Source of the DNA: an uncultured Eubacteriales bacterium | GTDB taxonomy: Bacteria; Bacillota; Clostridia; TANB77; UBA1234 | DNA: 64,000 nucleotides | Direction of reading: 5' to 3' | Assembly (NCBI GenBank): GCA_949283575.1 | Contig: CASDSU010000028.1 | Coordinates: 1 to 64,000 of the forward strand | Shown here: piece after piece, positions 17,336 through 26,049 of the stretch | How positions within the stretch are numbered: position 1 is the stretch's first letter | Layout: each line of letters begins with the position of its first letter | Notes under the pieces: generated by a model | Told to the model about the DNA's origin: nothing | Seen by the model: only the letters and a program-made list of their open reading frames with translations | Databases searched by the model: none | Made by a program: the position numbers and the translations under genes

Positions 17336-18436
17336 TTGCGTACACTCAAAATATTTTTACTTAGTATGCTAAGCATCTTCTTTTTAAGCAATTTTTCTTT
17401 TTCATACGCAGCATACACTAGTAATTATGCAGAGCCCACTATCTTAATAAAATATGGCTCTACAGGAACAGGCGTTAAATGGGTTCAGGACTTGCTAAAA
17501 CAAAATGGCTACACAATAGAAATAGATGGTTCATTTGGAAATATTACCAAAAATGCAGTCATACATTTTCAAAGATATAATAATTTAGATACAGACGGAA
17601 TTGTTGGACCAGCAACAAGAACTGCATTAAAAAGGGCAATAGGGAATTTAACAAATTCTACAAGCTCTAGCTCCACAAACTCATCAAACTCAACAATAAA
17701 CGCTTATAGATATACCACTGCTAACGTTAATTTTAGAACTGGACCTGGAACAAATTATTCATCAAATGGAATTCTTACCAAAGATACAAAAGTGTATGTT
17801 TATCAAAAAAGAAGTAATGGTTGGGCATATGCAAAATATAACAACAAATATGGATACATATCCGCAACCTACTTAACAACTATTGTTCCAAGCACAACTA
17901 CAGCAAATACGTCTACCTCTTCACTGCCAATATTTAATAGAAACTCTTCTAATCTACTTACTATTATTCAAAACTGCAAATCATACTATGCAAACAACAA
18001 TTTTTACTATAGCTTAGCAAATGGAGTTAGAACAATTCCTGCAGATCAAAGCAAAACATATAATTCAAAACGCTATGTTGATTGCAGTTCATTTGTAACA
18101 TGGGCATTATATGAATACGCCAGAGCAAACAATCTTACAAATATGATGAACTATTTTAGCTACCAAAGAAATAGTGCAACATTCGCTTCAATCGGTACCT
18201 CAGGTGGAAACAATTATTTACAAACAGTTAGTTCATTAAATAATGCAAAACCAGGAGACATCTTAGTAACACCTGGACATGTAGAATTCTTTTCATCATA
18301 CGTAAAGAATTCAAACGGTACATGCACAATTAAAGTATACAATTGTGGTTCAGATTCGTGCATAAAAAATCCAGGAATAACAACATCAGCAACAAGATAT
18401 GAATCAAAAATAACATGTATTTTAAGGGTTAAATAA
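17336..18436 (+). CDS. Secreted cell-wall hydrolase: PG-binding + SH3b + NlpC/P60-like domain
   Basis: Starts at TTG 17336 with AAGGAGGTGAT. The 366 residues have a signal peptide ending near SYAAYTSN. A PG_binding_1 domain follows (about 35-98; WVQDLLKQNGY, IDGSFGNITKNAV, DGIVGPATR). Next come a Ser/Thr linker, an SH3b domain (about 122-182; ANVNFRTGPGTNYSS) and a C-terminal cysteine-peptidase-like domain. Its likely nucleophile is in YVDCSSFVTWALYEY, with histidine in TPGHVEFF. The same catalytic domain ends the 46034 protein. Probable role is peptide cleavage in peptidoglycan during growth or separation. It is monocistronic. Confidence 0.85.
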   Translation: MRTLKIFLLSMLSIFFLSNFSFSYAAYTSNYAEPTILIKYGSTGTGVKWVQDLLKQNGYTIEIDGSFGNITKNAVIHFQRYNNLDTDGIVGPATRTALKRAIGNLTNSTSSSSTNSSNSTINAYRYTTANVNFRTGPGTNYSSNGILTKDTKVYVYQKRSNGWAYAKYNNKYGYISATYLTTIVPSTTTANTSTSSLPIFNRNSSNLLTIIQNCKSYYANNNFYYSLANGVRTIPADQSKTYNSKRYVDCSSFVTWALYEYARANNLTNMMNYFSYQRNSATFASIGTSGGNNYLQTVSSLNNAKPGDILVTPGHVEFFSSYVKNSNGTCTIKVYNCGSDSCIKNPGITTSATRYESKITCILRVK

Positions 18437-18471
18437 AAATTGGGACAAAGTTCTCCGTGTCCCAATTGTCC
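18436..18471. repeat. REP-like palindrome
   Basis: AATTGGGACA and TGTCCCAATT form an inverted repeat around TTCTCCG. It lies between the convergent hydrolase gene and rplS and belongs to the GGGACGGTTCC-related family. Confidence 0.7.
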
Positions 18472-18480
18472 ACACAAAAA

Positions 18481-18509
18481 ACTCAGCCCTATTGGACTGA
18501 GTTTTCTTT
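18481..18509. terminator. Bidirectional terminator at the rplS 3' end
   Basis: ACTCAGCCC/GGACTGAGT stem, with runs of A before and T after, so it can act for the rplS operon and for the convergent hydrolase gene. Confidence 0.85.
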
Positions 18510-18512
18510 TAA

Positions 18513-18887
18513 TTATTCAGCTGATTCAGTTTTAGTTTCTTTAGAAGTAATTTTTTCTTTAACTTTAGTAGCTTTACCTACTCTATCTCTTAGATAATAA
18601 AGTTTAGCTCTTCTAACTTTACCAGCTCTAACGATTTCAACTTTTTCAACCTTTGGAGAGTTTACTAAGAATGTTTTTTCAACACCTACGCCGTATGCAA
18701 CTCTTCTAACTGTGAAAGTTTCGTTTGCTCCGCCGCCTTGTTTTTTGATGATAGTACCTTCAAATACTTGAATTCTTTCTTTGTTTCCTTCTTTAATTTT
18801 TGCGTGTACTTTAACTGTATCACCAATATTTAATACAAGCTTGTTCTCTCTAAGTTGTTCGTTCTCTATAGCTTTAATTTTATCCAT
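18513..18887 (-). CDS. rplS: 50S ribosomal protein L19
   Basis: The 124 residues contain [44 protein letters not shown] and [14 protein letters not shown], all diagnostic of bL19, which sits at the 30S-50S interface. The C-terminal tail ([15 protein letters not shown]) is slightly extended. Its start overlaps trmD by eight bases. It is the last gene of the ylxM-ffh-rpsP-khpA-rimM-trmD-rplS operon and is followed by a strong terminator. Confidence 0.97.
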   Translation of the reverse strand: MDKIKAIENEQLRENKLVLNIGDTVKVHAKIKEGNKERIQVFEGTIIKKQGGGANETFTVRRVAYGVGVEKTFLVNSPKVEKVEIVRAGKVRRAKLYYLRDRVGKATKVKEKITSKETKTESAE

Positions 18888-19575
18888 TTGTTTGACTCCT
18901 TTCTTCTTTAATTAAATCAGGACGCTTACGCTTCGTAATTTCAATCGATTGTTCACGTCTCCATTTTTCAATATTTGCATGATGTCCAGAAAGCAATATA
19001 TCTGGAACTTTTCTACCTAAAAAAACTTCTGGTCTAGTGTAATGAGGATATTCAAGATACCCATCACTAAAAGATTCATCTTCGACAGATTCATCTTTTA
19101 TGACCCCTTTAACATTTCTGCTAACTGCGTCAATTAACACCATTGCTGGAAGTTCTCCACCTGTAAGTACATAATCACCAATAGAAATTTCTTCATCTAC
19201 AATCTCATCCAAAACTCTTTGATCAATGCCTTCGTAATGACCACAAAGTAAAATTAGATGATTTTCTTTAGACAAATCTCTTGCAATCTGCTGAGTAAGT
19301 ACTTTTCCCTGTGGAGACATGTAAATTACTTTAGGTTTATAATCTAAATCATTTACAATTGATTTATAGGCATCATATACAGGCTCCGGTTTTATAACCA
19401 TTCCTGCACCGCCACCATAAGGGCAGTCATCTACATGCTTTTGTTTGTCTGTAGAAAATTCTCTAAAATTAATTAAGTTTAGATCAATTAAGTTGTTGTT
19501 CATCGCTCTGCCAACAATGCTTGTTTTAACTGCATCAAACATTTCTGGAAAAAGCGTTAATACATCAAACCTCAT
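18880..19575 (-). CDS. trmD: tRNA (guanine37-N1)-methyltransferase TrmD
   Basis: SPOUT-class, trefoil-knot methyltransferase that makes m1G37 next to the anticodon and prevents +1 frameshifting. The 231 residues start with [24 protein letters not shown] and [11 protein letters not shown] are knot motifs for SAM binding, followed by [11 protein letters not shown] and YTRPEVF. Length is normal. It overlaps rimM upstream and rplS downstream, so the three are translationally coupled. Confidence 0.97.
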   Translation of the reverse strand: MRFDVLTLFPEMFDAVKTSIVGRAMNNNLIDLNLINFREFSTDKQKHVDDCPYGGGAGMVIKPEPVYDAYKSIVNDLDYKPKVIYMSPQGKVLTQQIARDLSKENHLILLCGHYEGIDQRVLDEIVDEEISIGDYVLTGGELPAMVLIDAVSRNVKGVIKDESVEDESFSDGYLEYPHYTRPEVFLGRKVPDILLSGHHANIEKWRREQSIEITKRKRPDLIKEERSQTNG

Positions 19576-20077
19576 CGTCTTCTAACCCCCTAGGAATTTC
19601 TACATCAATTCGTCTGTTAACAACATCTACATTCTTTATAACAGAAGCTATTGCAGGAAGAAGTAAGTCTTTCTTACCTTTTCTTTTTATAACATATACA
19701 TCACTTGCACCAGCTGTAAATACATCATCGATTACTCCTAATAGTTCATCTTGATATACTTCACACCCGATTAAATCAGCAATAAAAAACTCATTATCAC
19801 TGGTTTCTTTTGCAAGTTCTCTAGGTATCTTTATGTATCTACCTTTTAGTTTTTCAGCCTCTTCGATGCTTTCAACACCTTTTAATTTTAAAAGCACTAT
19901 ATCTTGCTGATATCTTACAGATTCAATAGTATATTCTCTAAACTCACCGTTTATGTCGACAAGTATATTTTTCAATTTTTCATAATCTTTTTTATTAGAC
20001 GTAAATGGCCTTACTTTCATTTCACCTTTCAGACCATGCGTATTAGAGATATGACCAATCTCAAAATAATCTACCAT
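19565..20077 (-). CDS. rimM: 16S rRNA processing protein RimM
   Basis: Binds ribosomal protein S19 and helps mature the 30S head. The 170 residues begin with EIGHISNTHGLKGEMKVRP, the RimM signature, followed by a beta-barrel. The PRC-barrel half contains LIGCEVYQDE and KKDLLLPAIASVI. The C-terminus is acidic (PRGLEDDEV). Start ATG 20077 follows GGAGG. It overlaps trmD by 11 bases. Confidence 0.95.
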   Translation of the reverse strand: MVDYFEIGHISNTHGLKGEMKVRPFTSNKKDYEKLKNILVDINGEFREYTIESVRYQQDIVLLKLKGVESIEEAEKLKGRYIKIPRELAKETSDNEFFIADLIGCEVYQDELLGVIDDVFTAGASDVYVIKRKGKKDLLLPAIASVIKNVDVVNRRIDVEIPRGLEDDEV

Positions 20078-20094
20078 TTAAATTCCTCCGATTA

Positions 20095-20325
20095 TTAGTC
20101 TAAAATTTCAACACTAACTTTTTTACCTACTTTTGTAGCATATGCTTTCATAAGCACTCTAATAGCTTTAGCAATTCTACCTTGTTTACCAATGATTTTT
20201 CCCATATCTGATGGATCAACTCTAATTTCAAGAGTAACATCATCGCCGTTTTCTTTTTCTGTTATTTCAACATTTTCTGTATTGTCAACTAAGCTTTTTA
20301 CTAACATTTCTAACGTTTCTTTCAT
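20095..20325 (-). CDS. khpA: KH-domain RNA-binding protein KhpA (YlqC)
   Basis: Small KH protein of the KhpA family, which partners with KhpB/Jag in Bacillota to bind RNA and influence cell elongation. The ATG at 20325 is chosen because GGAGG sits seven bases upstream; an ATG two codons earlier lies too close to that site. The 76 residues contain IRVDPSDMGKIIGKQGRIAK, the GxxG RNA-binding loop, then AIRVLMKAYAT. It stands between rpsP and rimM, its standard location. Confidence 0.94.
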   Translation of the reverse strand: MKETLEMLVKSLVDNTENVEITEKENGDDVTLEIRVDPSDMGKIIGKQGRIAKAIRVLMKAYATKVGKKVSVEILD

Positions 20326-20359
20326 TTTCATACCTCCGTATATTTAGATATTAAACTAA

Positions 20360-20596
20360 TTAGTTAGAAACTTTTTCAAATAGTTTTTTAACTCTGTCTG
20401 TTGGTTGTGCTCCATTTTTAATCCAAGTTTCATATTTTTTTACATCGATTTTGATGATAGCTGGATCTTTCATTGGATCATAAACACCAATCTCTTCGAT
20501 GAATCTGCCATCTCTAGGGAATCTAGAATCAGCAACTACTACTTTATAGTAAGGAGCTTTTTTAGCACCATCTCTTCTAAGTCTGATTTTTACCAT
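20360..20596 (-). CDS. rpsP: 30S ribosomal protein S16
   Basis: The 78 residues from ATG 20596 read [20 protein letters not shown], then [18 protein letters not shown], then [13 protein letters not shown], all diagnostic of bS16. An upstream TTG frame would place the AAGGGGGTGA ribosome binding site inside the gene, so the ATG is preferred. It follows ffh in the usual operon. Confidence 0.97.
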   Translation of the reverse strand: MVKIRLRRDGAKKAPYYKVVVADSRFPRDGRFIEEIGVYDPMKDPAIIKIDVKKYETWIKNGAQPTDRVKKLFEKVSN

Positions 20597-20652
20597 GTAT
20601 TTCACCCCCTTCAAATTTCCTATTTATATCATTTAATGTTGATAACCTCGAA

Positions 20653-22092
20653 TTATTTATTTAGATTCTTTCTGAATTTTTCTAAATCTTCAATGCTATT
20701 TATATTTTTTATGGCTTCCATATCTTCTTTTGATACTTTATCCATATCTAATTTTTCAGCTTCTTTCATGATGTTTTTCATCATCTTATTCATTGGACCC
20801 TTGCCACTCATCATGCTTTTCATAAGAGCTCTTGTATCTGAATATTGCTTAATAAACTTGTTAACCTCTTGCACTGTTGTACCAGCACCATCAGCAATTC
20901 TTCTTCTTCTCTTACCATTTAGAATCTCGACATCTTCTCTTTCTTCCATCGTCATAGATTGAATAATTGCTTCTATTCTAACAAATTGCCTTTCATCTAC
21001 TTTAGCTTCTTCGATAGCTTTTTGATCAATTCCAATCATGCCTAAAATCGATTTAATAGAACCAAGCTTCTTAATTTGTTTTAATTGATCTAAATAATCT
21101 TGAAGAGTAAACTCTTGTTTTCTAAGTTTCTTTTCAAGTTTTATTGCTTGCTCTTCATCAAAAGCTTCTTCAGCTTTTTCAATAAGAGAAAGAACATCCC
21201 CCATTCCAAGAATTCTTTTAGCCATTCTATCCGGATGGAAAACTTCTATATCATTTAGTTTTTCACCTGTACCAGAAAATTTAATAGGCTTTCCTGTTAT
21301 TGCTTTAACTGAAAGTGCCGCACCACCACGAGTATCACCATCAAGTTTTGTAATTGCAACACCATCAATCTCTAATTGTTCATTAAAACTTTGCGCAACA
21401 TTTACAGCATCTTGACCAGTCATCGAATCAACAACTAATAATATTTCATGTGGTTTGATAGAAGATTTTAATCTTCTAAGTTCTTCCATAAGTTCTTCAT
21501 CAACATGAAGTCTACCAGCTGTATCTACAATAACTACATCATTTAATTTTGAATTAGCTTCTTTCAAAGCTCTATTTGCTATATCAACAACATCTTTTGA
21601 TTCTTTGTCAGAATAAACCGGAATGTTTAGTTGTTTTCCTAAAACTTCTAATTGATCTATAGCCGCAGGTCTGTAAACATCACAAGCAACCATTAAAGGT
21701 TTCTTTCCTTTTTTTCTAAGCATGTTAGCAAGTTTAGCTGCCATAGTAGTTTTACCAGAACCTTGTAATCCAGCCATCATAATTATTGTTGGTGGATTAG
21801 GTGAAATATTTAAACCAACTTCTTCTGTACCCAACAAGTTAACTAATTCTTCATGAACTATTTTTATAACTTGTTGTCCTGGAGTTAAACTTTTTAAAAC
21901 ATCTTGTCCAAGAGCCTTTTCACTAATTTTTGAAGTGAAATCTTTAACTATTTTGTAGTTAACGTCCGCCTCAAGTAAAGCAAGTTTAACTTCTCTTGAA
22001 ATCTCTTTTACATCTTCTTCAGTAACACGAGCTTTTCCTTTTAGTTTGTTTATAACACCTTGAAGTTTTTCACTTAAACTTTCAAAAGCCAT
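20653..22092 (-). CDS. ffh: Signal recognition particle protein Ffh (SRP54)
   Basis: GTPase that binds signal sequences and 4.5S/scRNA and targets ribosomes to the membrane through FtsY. The 479 residues comprise the N domain, the G domain and a methionine-rich M domain. G-domain motifs are GLQGSGKTTMAAKLA near residue 108, DVYRPAAIDQL, VDTAGRLHVD and TKLDGDTRGGAAL. The M domain carries RRRRIADGAGTTVQEVN and repeated MMS/MMK runs near the C-terminus. It lies 13 bases after ylxM. Confidence 0.97.
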   Translation of the reverse strand: MAFESLSEKLQGVINKLKGKARVTEEDVKEISREVKLALLEADVNYKIVKDFTSKISEKALGQDVLKSLTPGQQVIKIVHEELVNLLGTEEVGLNISPNPPTIIMMAGLQGSGKTTMAAKLANMLRKKGKKPLMVACDVYRPAAIDQLEVLGKQLNIPVYSDKESKDVVDIANRALKEANSKLNDVVIVDTAGRLHVDEELMEELRRLKSSIKPHEILLVVDSMTGQDAVNVAQSFNEQLEIDGVAITKLDGDTRGGAALSVKAITGKPIKFSGTGEKLNDIEVFHPDRMAKRILGMGDVLSLIEKAEEAFDEEQAIKLEKKLRKQEFTLQDYLDQLKQIKKLGSIKSILGMIGIDQKAIEEAKVDERQFVRIEAIIQSMTMEEREDVEILNGKRRRRIADGAGTTVQEVNKFIKQYSDTRALMKSMMSGKGPMNKMMKNIMKEAEKLDMDKVSKEDMEAIKNINSIEDLEKFRKNLNK

Positions 22093-22105
22093 TATACGAA
22101 CCCCT

Positions 22106-22411
22106 TTATAATAAATTTGTTAATTTTTTCACAATATTTTTATCGTTTGTATTCACAATAATATCCTCTATTATTTTCTCACGTCTTTGTTTTTCTTTAA
22201 AAAAGCCTAGTTTTTCTTCAATATCTAGAAGTTTTTTTTCTCCATCTACCAAGCTTTTTCTAACACCTTGACGAGTAATATCTAGTTCTTCAGCAATTTC
22301 ACCTAAAGACAAATTTTGATTGTAATATAGATCAATTACATCTGCTTGTTTATCTGTAAGCAATTTGCCATACATTTCAAGCAACATACTAACATGAATG
22401 TTTTTATCCAT
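22106..22411 (-). CDS. ylxM: YlxM-family helix-turn-helix protein
   Basis: The 101-residue protein is a sigma-70 region 4-like HTH (DKQADVIDLYYNQNLSLGEI, then AEELDITRQGVRKSL). It belongs to the UPF0122/YlxM family encoded just before ffh in Bacillota; in streptococci the homologue influences SRP function. The N-terminal VSMLLEMYGKLLT is typical. Start ATG 22411 follows AGGGGG. It heads the ffh-rpsP operon. Confidence 0.93.
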   Translation of the reverse strand: MDKNIHVSMLLEMYGKLLTDKQADVIDLYYNQNLSLGEIAEELDITRQGVRKSLVDGEKKLLDIEEKLGFFKEKQRREKIIEDIIVNTNDKNIVKKLTNLL

Positions 22412-22483
22412 ATGCTACCCCCTGTAAACCGAAAACAGTTTACAACGCAACCAGCCTTTTGTCAAGTATTTTAATAAAACTTC

Positions 22484-22512
22484 TTGAATTTATTATGTAA
22501 CAATGATAAAAT
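22484..22512 (+). promoter_or_regulatory. Promoter of the 22551 gene
   Basis: TTGAAT, 17-base spacer containing ATGTAA, TAAAAT. Confidence 0.65.
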
Positions 22513-22550
22513 GCACTTGCTTGAGACTAAAAAGTCAGGAGGGATTTAGC

Positions 22551-22895
22551 TTGGAAAACAGATTAAAAATACTAAAGATGTTATCAACTACCAGTAATTC
22601 GAGTTGGAAAATCGGTAAATCAGATACATATATAAAAGCTGTTTCAGCAAAAATGGGGACTCTTCCTGCTGAAGTTTTCAATGGTTTTTACATAGATGAT
22701 GCTAAAACAAAGAAAATTTCAACTGTAGATTTTGCGCTTATGACCTATGATATGGCTCCAGCTGATAGAAAGAATTTAATGGAATTATATGGAATACACT
22801 CAGATACAATCAGCGAAATATTAGCAGTTGCTGATGAAATTGCACAAATAGTTGATGTTGATACAGATAAAAAACCAGAACCAGTTGAGTTCTAA
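22551..22895 (+). CDS. Unknown 114-residue protein
   Basis: I do not recognise it. The TTG at 22551 is chosen for its AGGAGGG site; the upstream extension has none. The protein looks soluble and helical, with a central SWKIGKSDTYIKAVSAKMG and a C-terminal helix (EILAVADEIAQIVDVD). Codon use is native. It has its own promoter and a strong terminator, and faces away from ylxM. Confidence 0.7.
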   Translation: MENRLKILKMLSTTSNSSWKIGKSDTYIKAVSAKMGTLPAEVFNGFYIDDAKTKKISTVDFALMTYDMAPADRKNLMELYGIHSDTISEILAVADEIAQIVDVDTDKKPEPVEF

Positions 22896-22900
22896 AAAAA

Positions 22901-22932
22901 ACTCTAGTATAAATTCATACTAGAGTTTTTTA
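22901..22932. terminator. Bidirectional terminator
   Basis: Perfect ACTCTAGTAT/ATACTAGAGT stem with A-run before and T-run after. It serves the 22551 gene and the convergent 22930 gene. Confidence 0.9.
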
Positions 22933-23637
22933 TTTAACTTTACTTTTTATAAACATATTTTTTAAGTTTTTTATAAAACCAATCTGATTTCCCCAAAAGT
23001 TTCTAAGCTTTGATGGCTTTGTAAGAGCTAATTCCTTTGGAATAGGCCTAAAATCAATAACTTGTGAAGTTCTCGTTTCTTTTAAGATATCAGACATTTG
23101 ATACGTATTATAAGCTATCGGAGTAATTTCAATCTTACTTATAACCTCTATATTCTTAGTTCTCGTTATATTTATTACATCATTAAAATCATTATTCTTA
23201 ATTGCCCTACCTAATTCATATGTGTTATCCACAATATTGTATGGTTTAGCTAGTGGATTTTCCACAAATTCACGTCCCCCATTTGCAAAAGCAATTCCTC
23301 GAACTACACTTGCAGAGCTCATAGAGTAATTATAAACATTCTTTCCTAACGGATTATCGTCATTAACACCAAACGGTTTATACAAGCCAGCACCGGTAAA
23401 ATTAGGATTATTGTAATAATTATTAAACGTGCTTTCAGATTTATTTGAAGACCATCCAATTTCATCATCAAAACTAGAAATTCTTGCAAAATTGGCAAAG
23501 GCACCTTTTTTATTTTCATGTTTTTCACTAACTTTATTAGCCATATTTTTTGAATCATCAAAAGAATACAATGCGCTATTTGTAACAACTGATGCATTAT
23601 TACTTATTAAATTATCATTACCTTGTGGTGAAAACAT
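22930..23637 (-). CDS. Unknown 235-residue protein
   Basis: I recognise no domain. The protein is Asn/Ser-rich, without a signal peptide or membrane segment. It contains a glycine/asparagine region (GAGLYKPFGVNDDNPLGKNV) and a more ordered C-terminal half with basic residues at the end (FIKNLKNMFIKSKVK). ATG 23637 follows an AGGAGG-type site (AAAAGGAGGTG, 23649-23639). It is monocistronic, ending at the shared bidirectional terminator. Composition suggests a structural or partner protein, but function is unknown. Confidence 0.65.
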   Translation of the reverse strand: MFSPQGNDNLISNNASVVTNSALYSFDDSKNMANKVSEKHENKKGAFANFARISSFDDEIGWSSNKSESTFNNYYNNPNFTGAGLYKPFGVNDDNPLGKNVYNYSMSSASVVRGIAFANGGREFVENPLAKPYNIVDNTYELGRAIKNNDFNDVINITRTKNIEVISKIEITPIAYNTYQMSDILKETRTSQVIDFRPIPKELALTKPSKLRNFWGNQIGFIKNLKNMFIKSKVK

Positions 23638-23768
23638 GAAAACACCTCCTTTTATCCTGTGTACTATTTAATTTTAGTACTTATACCAAATTAATACAAT
23701 TACATTTATGTTACAAATAAATTTCTTTATTATTACAAACAAAAAAATTGGGCTAGTTACTTTTTTTA

Positions 23769-23792
23769 GAAAGGAACCATCCCAATTTTGAA
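23769..23792. repeat. REP-like half-site
   Basis: AAAGGAACCATCCCAATTTT, a variant of the GGAACCGTCCCAATTT family, just past the 3' end of the FAD oxidoreductase gene. Confidence 0.6.
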
Positions 23793-23794
23793 AT

Positions 23795-25768
23795 TTATTC
23801 ACTTATTTTCAATATTTCATCCTTTAGCAACGTAGCAATTTCATAGACCCTAACTAACGTTAACTCCTCTTTTCCAACAGGCATTACTAAGTTAATATAT
23901 TCTTCTATTTCACCTTTTATTTCGTCATCTGTTATGTTATACGTTGTTATATCTGCCATTATTTCTCTTGCCCTATTTGGCGTTATTGGCTCTTCACTTG
24001 CATCAAGCAGATTTATATGCTCTGTTTTCCAGTATTCTTCAGGTATAAAACTTCTCTTCAAATATGTTTCTAAAAATACAATAAACTCTCTTTCAGACAT
24101 TTTTTCTTCTGGATTGAAAGTATTACTATAACCCAAACTCAATATACCTTTTTCGCACATTTCAATTATAAAGTCATAATATCTTCCATCTACTTCAACA
24201 ACTGGCTTAGATTCTTTGCTTAAATACATTCCTTGCAAATTCATTCTTTTTTGCACATCTTTTATAGTAGAAAGGTCTTTCAAAATTTCTTGAAAATCCA
24301 TATTTTTTTCGTTTGAAAGTGCAGCCATTATTCCAGCAGCTTCTCCAAGAGTCATACCCGTAGGAATTACCCTTGCAGATCCTGCAGCAATTGAAGTATA
24401 TGAACCTGATCGACCTATTGTAAGAAGATTTGTAAATCCTTTTGGAATTATTGTTCCCATAGGAATCGAATACTGTATTGGAGCACCAATTATATATCCA
24501 TAATCATAAATACTTGTTGTTTGAACATCGATTGGATAACATGCATGTCCTATAGTATTTGTAAATGTTGTTGACTCTAATATATCTTTTACAGTCAATC
24601 TATATTCTCCAATTATATGCCTTGTTTCTCTAACGTAAAGTTCTGGAGCTACTCCAACTAATTTTGATTTTTCAAAACCTGGAACATTGTCTTTCAAAAA
24701 TTCTGCAACATATTTGGCTTCCTTTACACATTTATCATATGCTCTCTCTTTTGCATCCTCATCAAGCATATTTGCATTTATTATTTGAAGAGAATTTATA
24801 AGAACACTTCCATCGTTTTGTCTTCCAATGTTTAAAGCTTTTAATCTCATGTTAGTTTGCTTTGGAACATAAGTCTCTGTAATATTTCCAAATGCCCAAA
24901 TACTATCATCAGAATAGCCTGTATTTGGTCTAGCTTCTACTCTAATTGTCTCACATGCTTTATCCCAGTCTACGTTATCCATATGTATAACTAAAGTAGC
25001 TGACATTATTCTGTTTTTTTCATTTACATCTTCCCAGCCAACAACATATTCAGCACCCGCAGCAACAGTTATATCAGCATCCTGAGTACAATCAATGTAT
25101 GTATTCGCAACATATTTTTCACCATCAATAATTGCATACTCAATTTCAGTTCCTGTTGATCCAACAGTATATTCTTCAACTTCATACATTACGGTAATCT
25201 TTTCTTCTTCATTAAGCATTTCCTCAAAAGCTTCTTTTGCAAGCTCTACGTCAAAAGATTCATTATTGCCAATCTTTTCATAAAATTCTTCAAAAATTCC
25301 TTTACTTAAAAGCTCACCATACACATTTTGATTCATATCAATTGTATTAAGCATTGCATACGTCATAAGCCCTCCAGGGCCATCTCTTTTTTCAACTAAT
25401 AACACATCTAAATTATTTCTAGCTGCCGAAATTGCTGTAACAATACCTTCTGGCTCTGCGCCAAAAACTATTACATCATATTCAGCTTTCACTGGCATTT
25501 CAACTTCTTCTGGAACTTTTGTAACCTCTTCCTTTTCTATAACTGATGGAGCAATCTCCCCACTATTAACGAATTCCGCATCACCCGAAATCGTATCCTC
25601 TCCCAAAGTTTCACTATTTTCAGAATTTATAACATCATCCGAATTATTTATTGGTAGATTATTTTCAAAACCACTCTTACCCTTAATCAAAAAATATAAA
25701 TTACCTGCTAAAAGTACAATTATCGCAACCATCAAACATATAATCAGTTTTTGACTCTTCATATCCAC
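23795..25768 (-). CDS. Membrane-anchored FAD-dependent oxidoreductase with SLH-like C-terminus
   Basis: The 657 residues have one N-terminal membrane segment (about 6-29), an acidic/Ser linker, and then an FAD_oxidored-type domain. YDVIVFGAEPEGIVTAISAA is the dinucleotide-binding GxGxxG-like loop, with VEKRDGPGG after it. YIDCTQDADITVAAGAEY and TNLLTIGRSGSYTS match the family core. Residues about 545-610 resemble an S-layer-homology repeat (YDFIIEMCEKGILSLGYS, then FNPEEKMSEREFI). It is probably exported or surface-attached. Substrate is unknown. The NTG start (25768) lies within the row of hydrophobic-anchor genes typical of this genome. Confidence 0.8.
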   Translation of the reverse strand: MDMKSQKLIICLMVAIIVLLAGNLYFLIKGKSGFENNLPINNSDDVINSENSETLGEDTISGDAEFVNSGEIAPSVIEKEEVTKVPEEVEMPVKAEYDVIVFGAEPEGIVTAISAARNNLDVLLVEKRDGPGGLMTYAMLNTIDMNQNVYGELLSKGIFEEFYEKIGNNESFDVELAKEAFEEMLNEEEKITVMYEVEEYTVGSTGTEIEYAIIDGEKYVANTYIDCTQDADITVAAGAEYVVGWEDVNEKNRIMSATLVIHMDNVDWDKACETIRVEARPNTGYSDDSIWAFGNITETYVPKQTNMRLKALNIGRQNDGSVLINSLQIINANMLDEDAKERAYDKCVKEAKYVAEFLKDNVPGFEKSKLVGVAPELYVRETRHIIGEYRLTVKDILESTTFTNTIGHACYPIDVQTTSIYDYGYIIGAPIQYSIPMGTIIPKGFTNLLTIGRSGSYTSIAAGSARVIPTGMTLGEAAGIMAALSNEKNMDFQEILKDLSTIKDVQKRMNLQGMYLSKESKPVVEVDGRYYDFIIEMCEKGILSLGYSNTFNPEEKMSEREFIVFLETYLKRSFIPEEYWKTEHINLLDASEEPITPNRAREIMADITTYNITDDEIKGEIEEYINLVMPVGKEELTLVRVYEIATLLKDEILKISE

Positions 25769-25854
25769 ATATATCCTCTCTATAATATTTTTTGTTCCAT
25801 AATTATAGTATCACACATAAGACAATTTGAAAACTAGAGACAGAACGTTTTTAG

Positions 25855-26045
25855 AAATTGAGACGGTTCCTTTTTCAAAAAACGCAAAGTATTTTAGACA
25901 ACGAAAAAAGTATTGTTTTTGTCGCCGAGTTCTCACTTTCATTGCATCATGTTTGCAATGAACAATGAGTTATCTGAGGCTTAAAAACAATACTTTTTTT
26001 CGTTGTCAATTTTTAAATTTTGAAAAAGGAACCGTCTCAATTTCC
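25855..26045. repeat. Nested palindrome: composite hairpin copy B inside REP arms
   Basis: Outer REP arms (about 25855-25880 and 26019-26045, GAGACGGTTCC and GGAACCGTCTC) enclose copy B of the composite hairpin at 25898-26008. The copy has AAAAAAGTATTG/CAATACTTTTTT-type arms and the conserved core with GTCGCCGAG, CATTGCA/TGCAATG and ATCTGAGGC. The whole gap between the divergently placed clpC 3' end and the FAD gene 5' side is this structure. No gene lies in it. Confidence 0.9.
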
Positions 26046-26049
26046 AATT

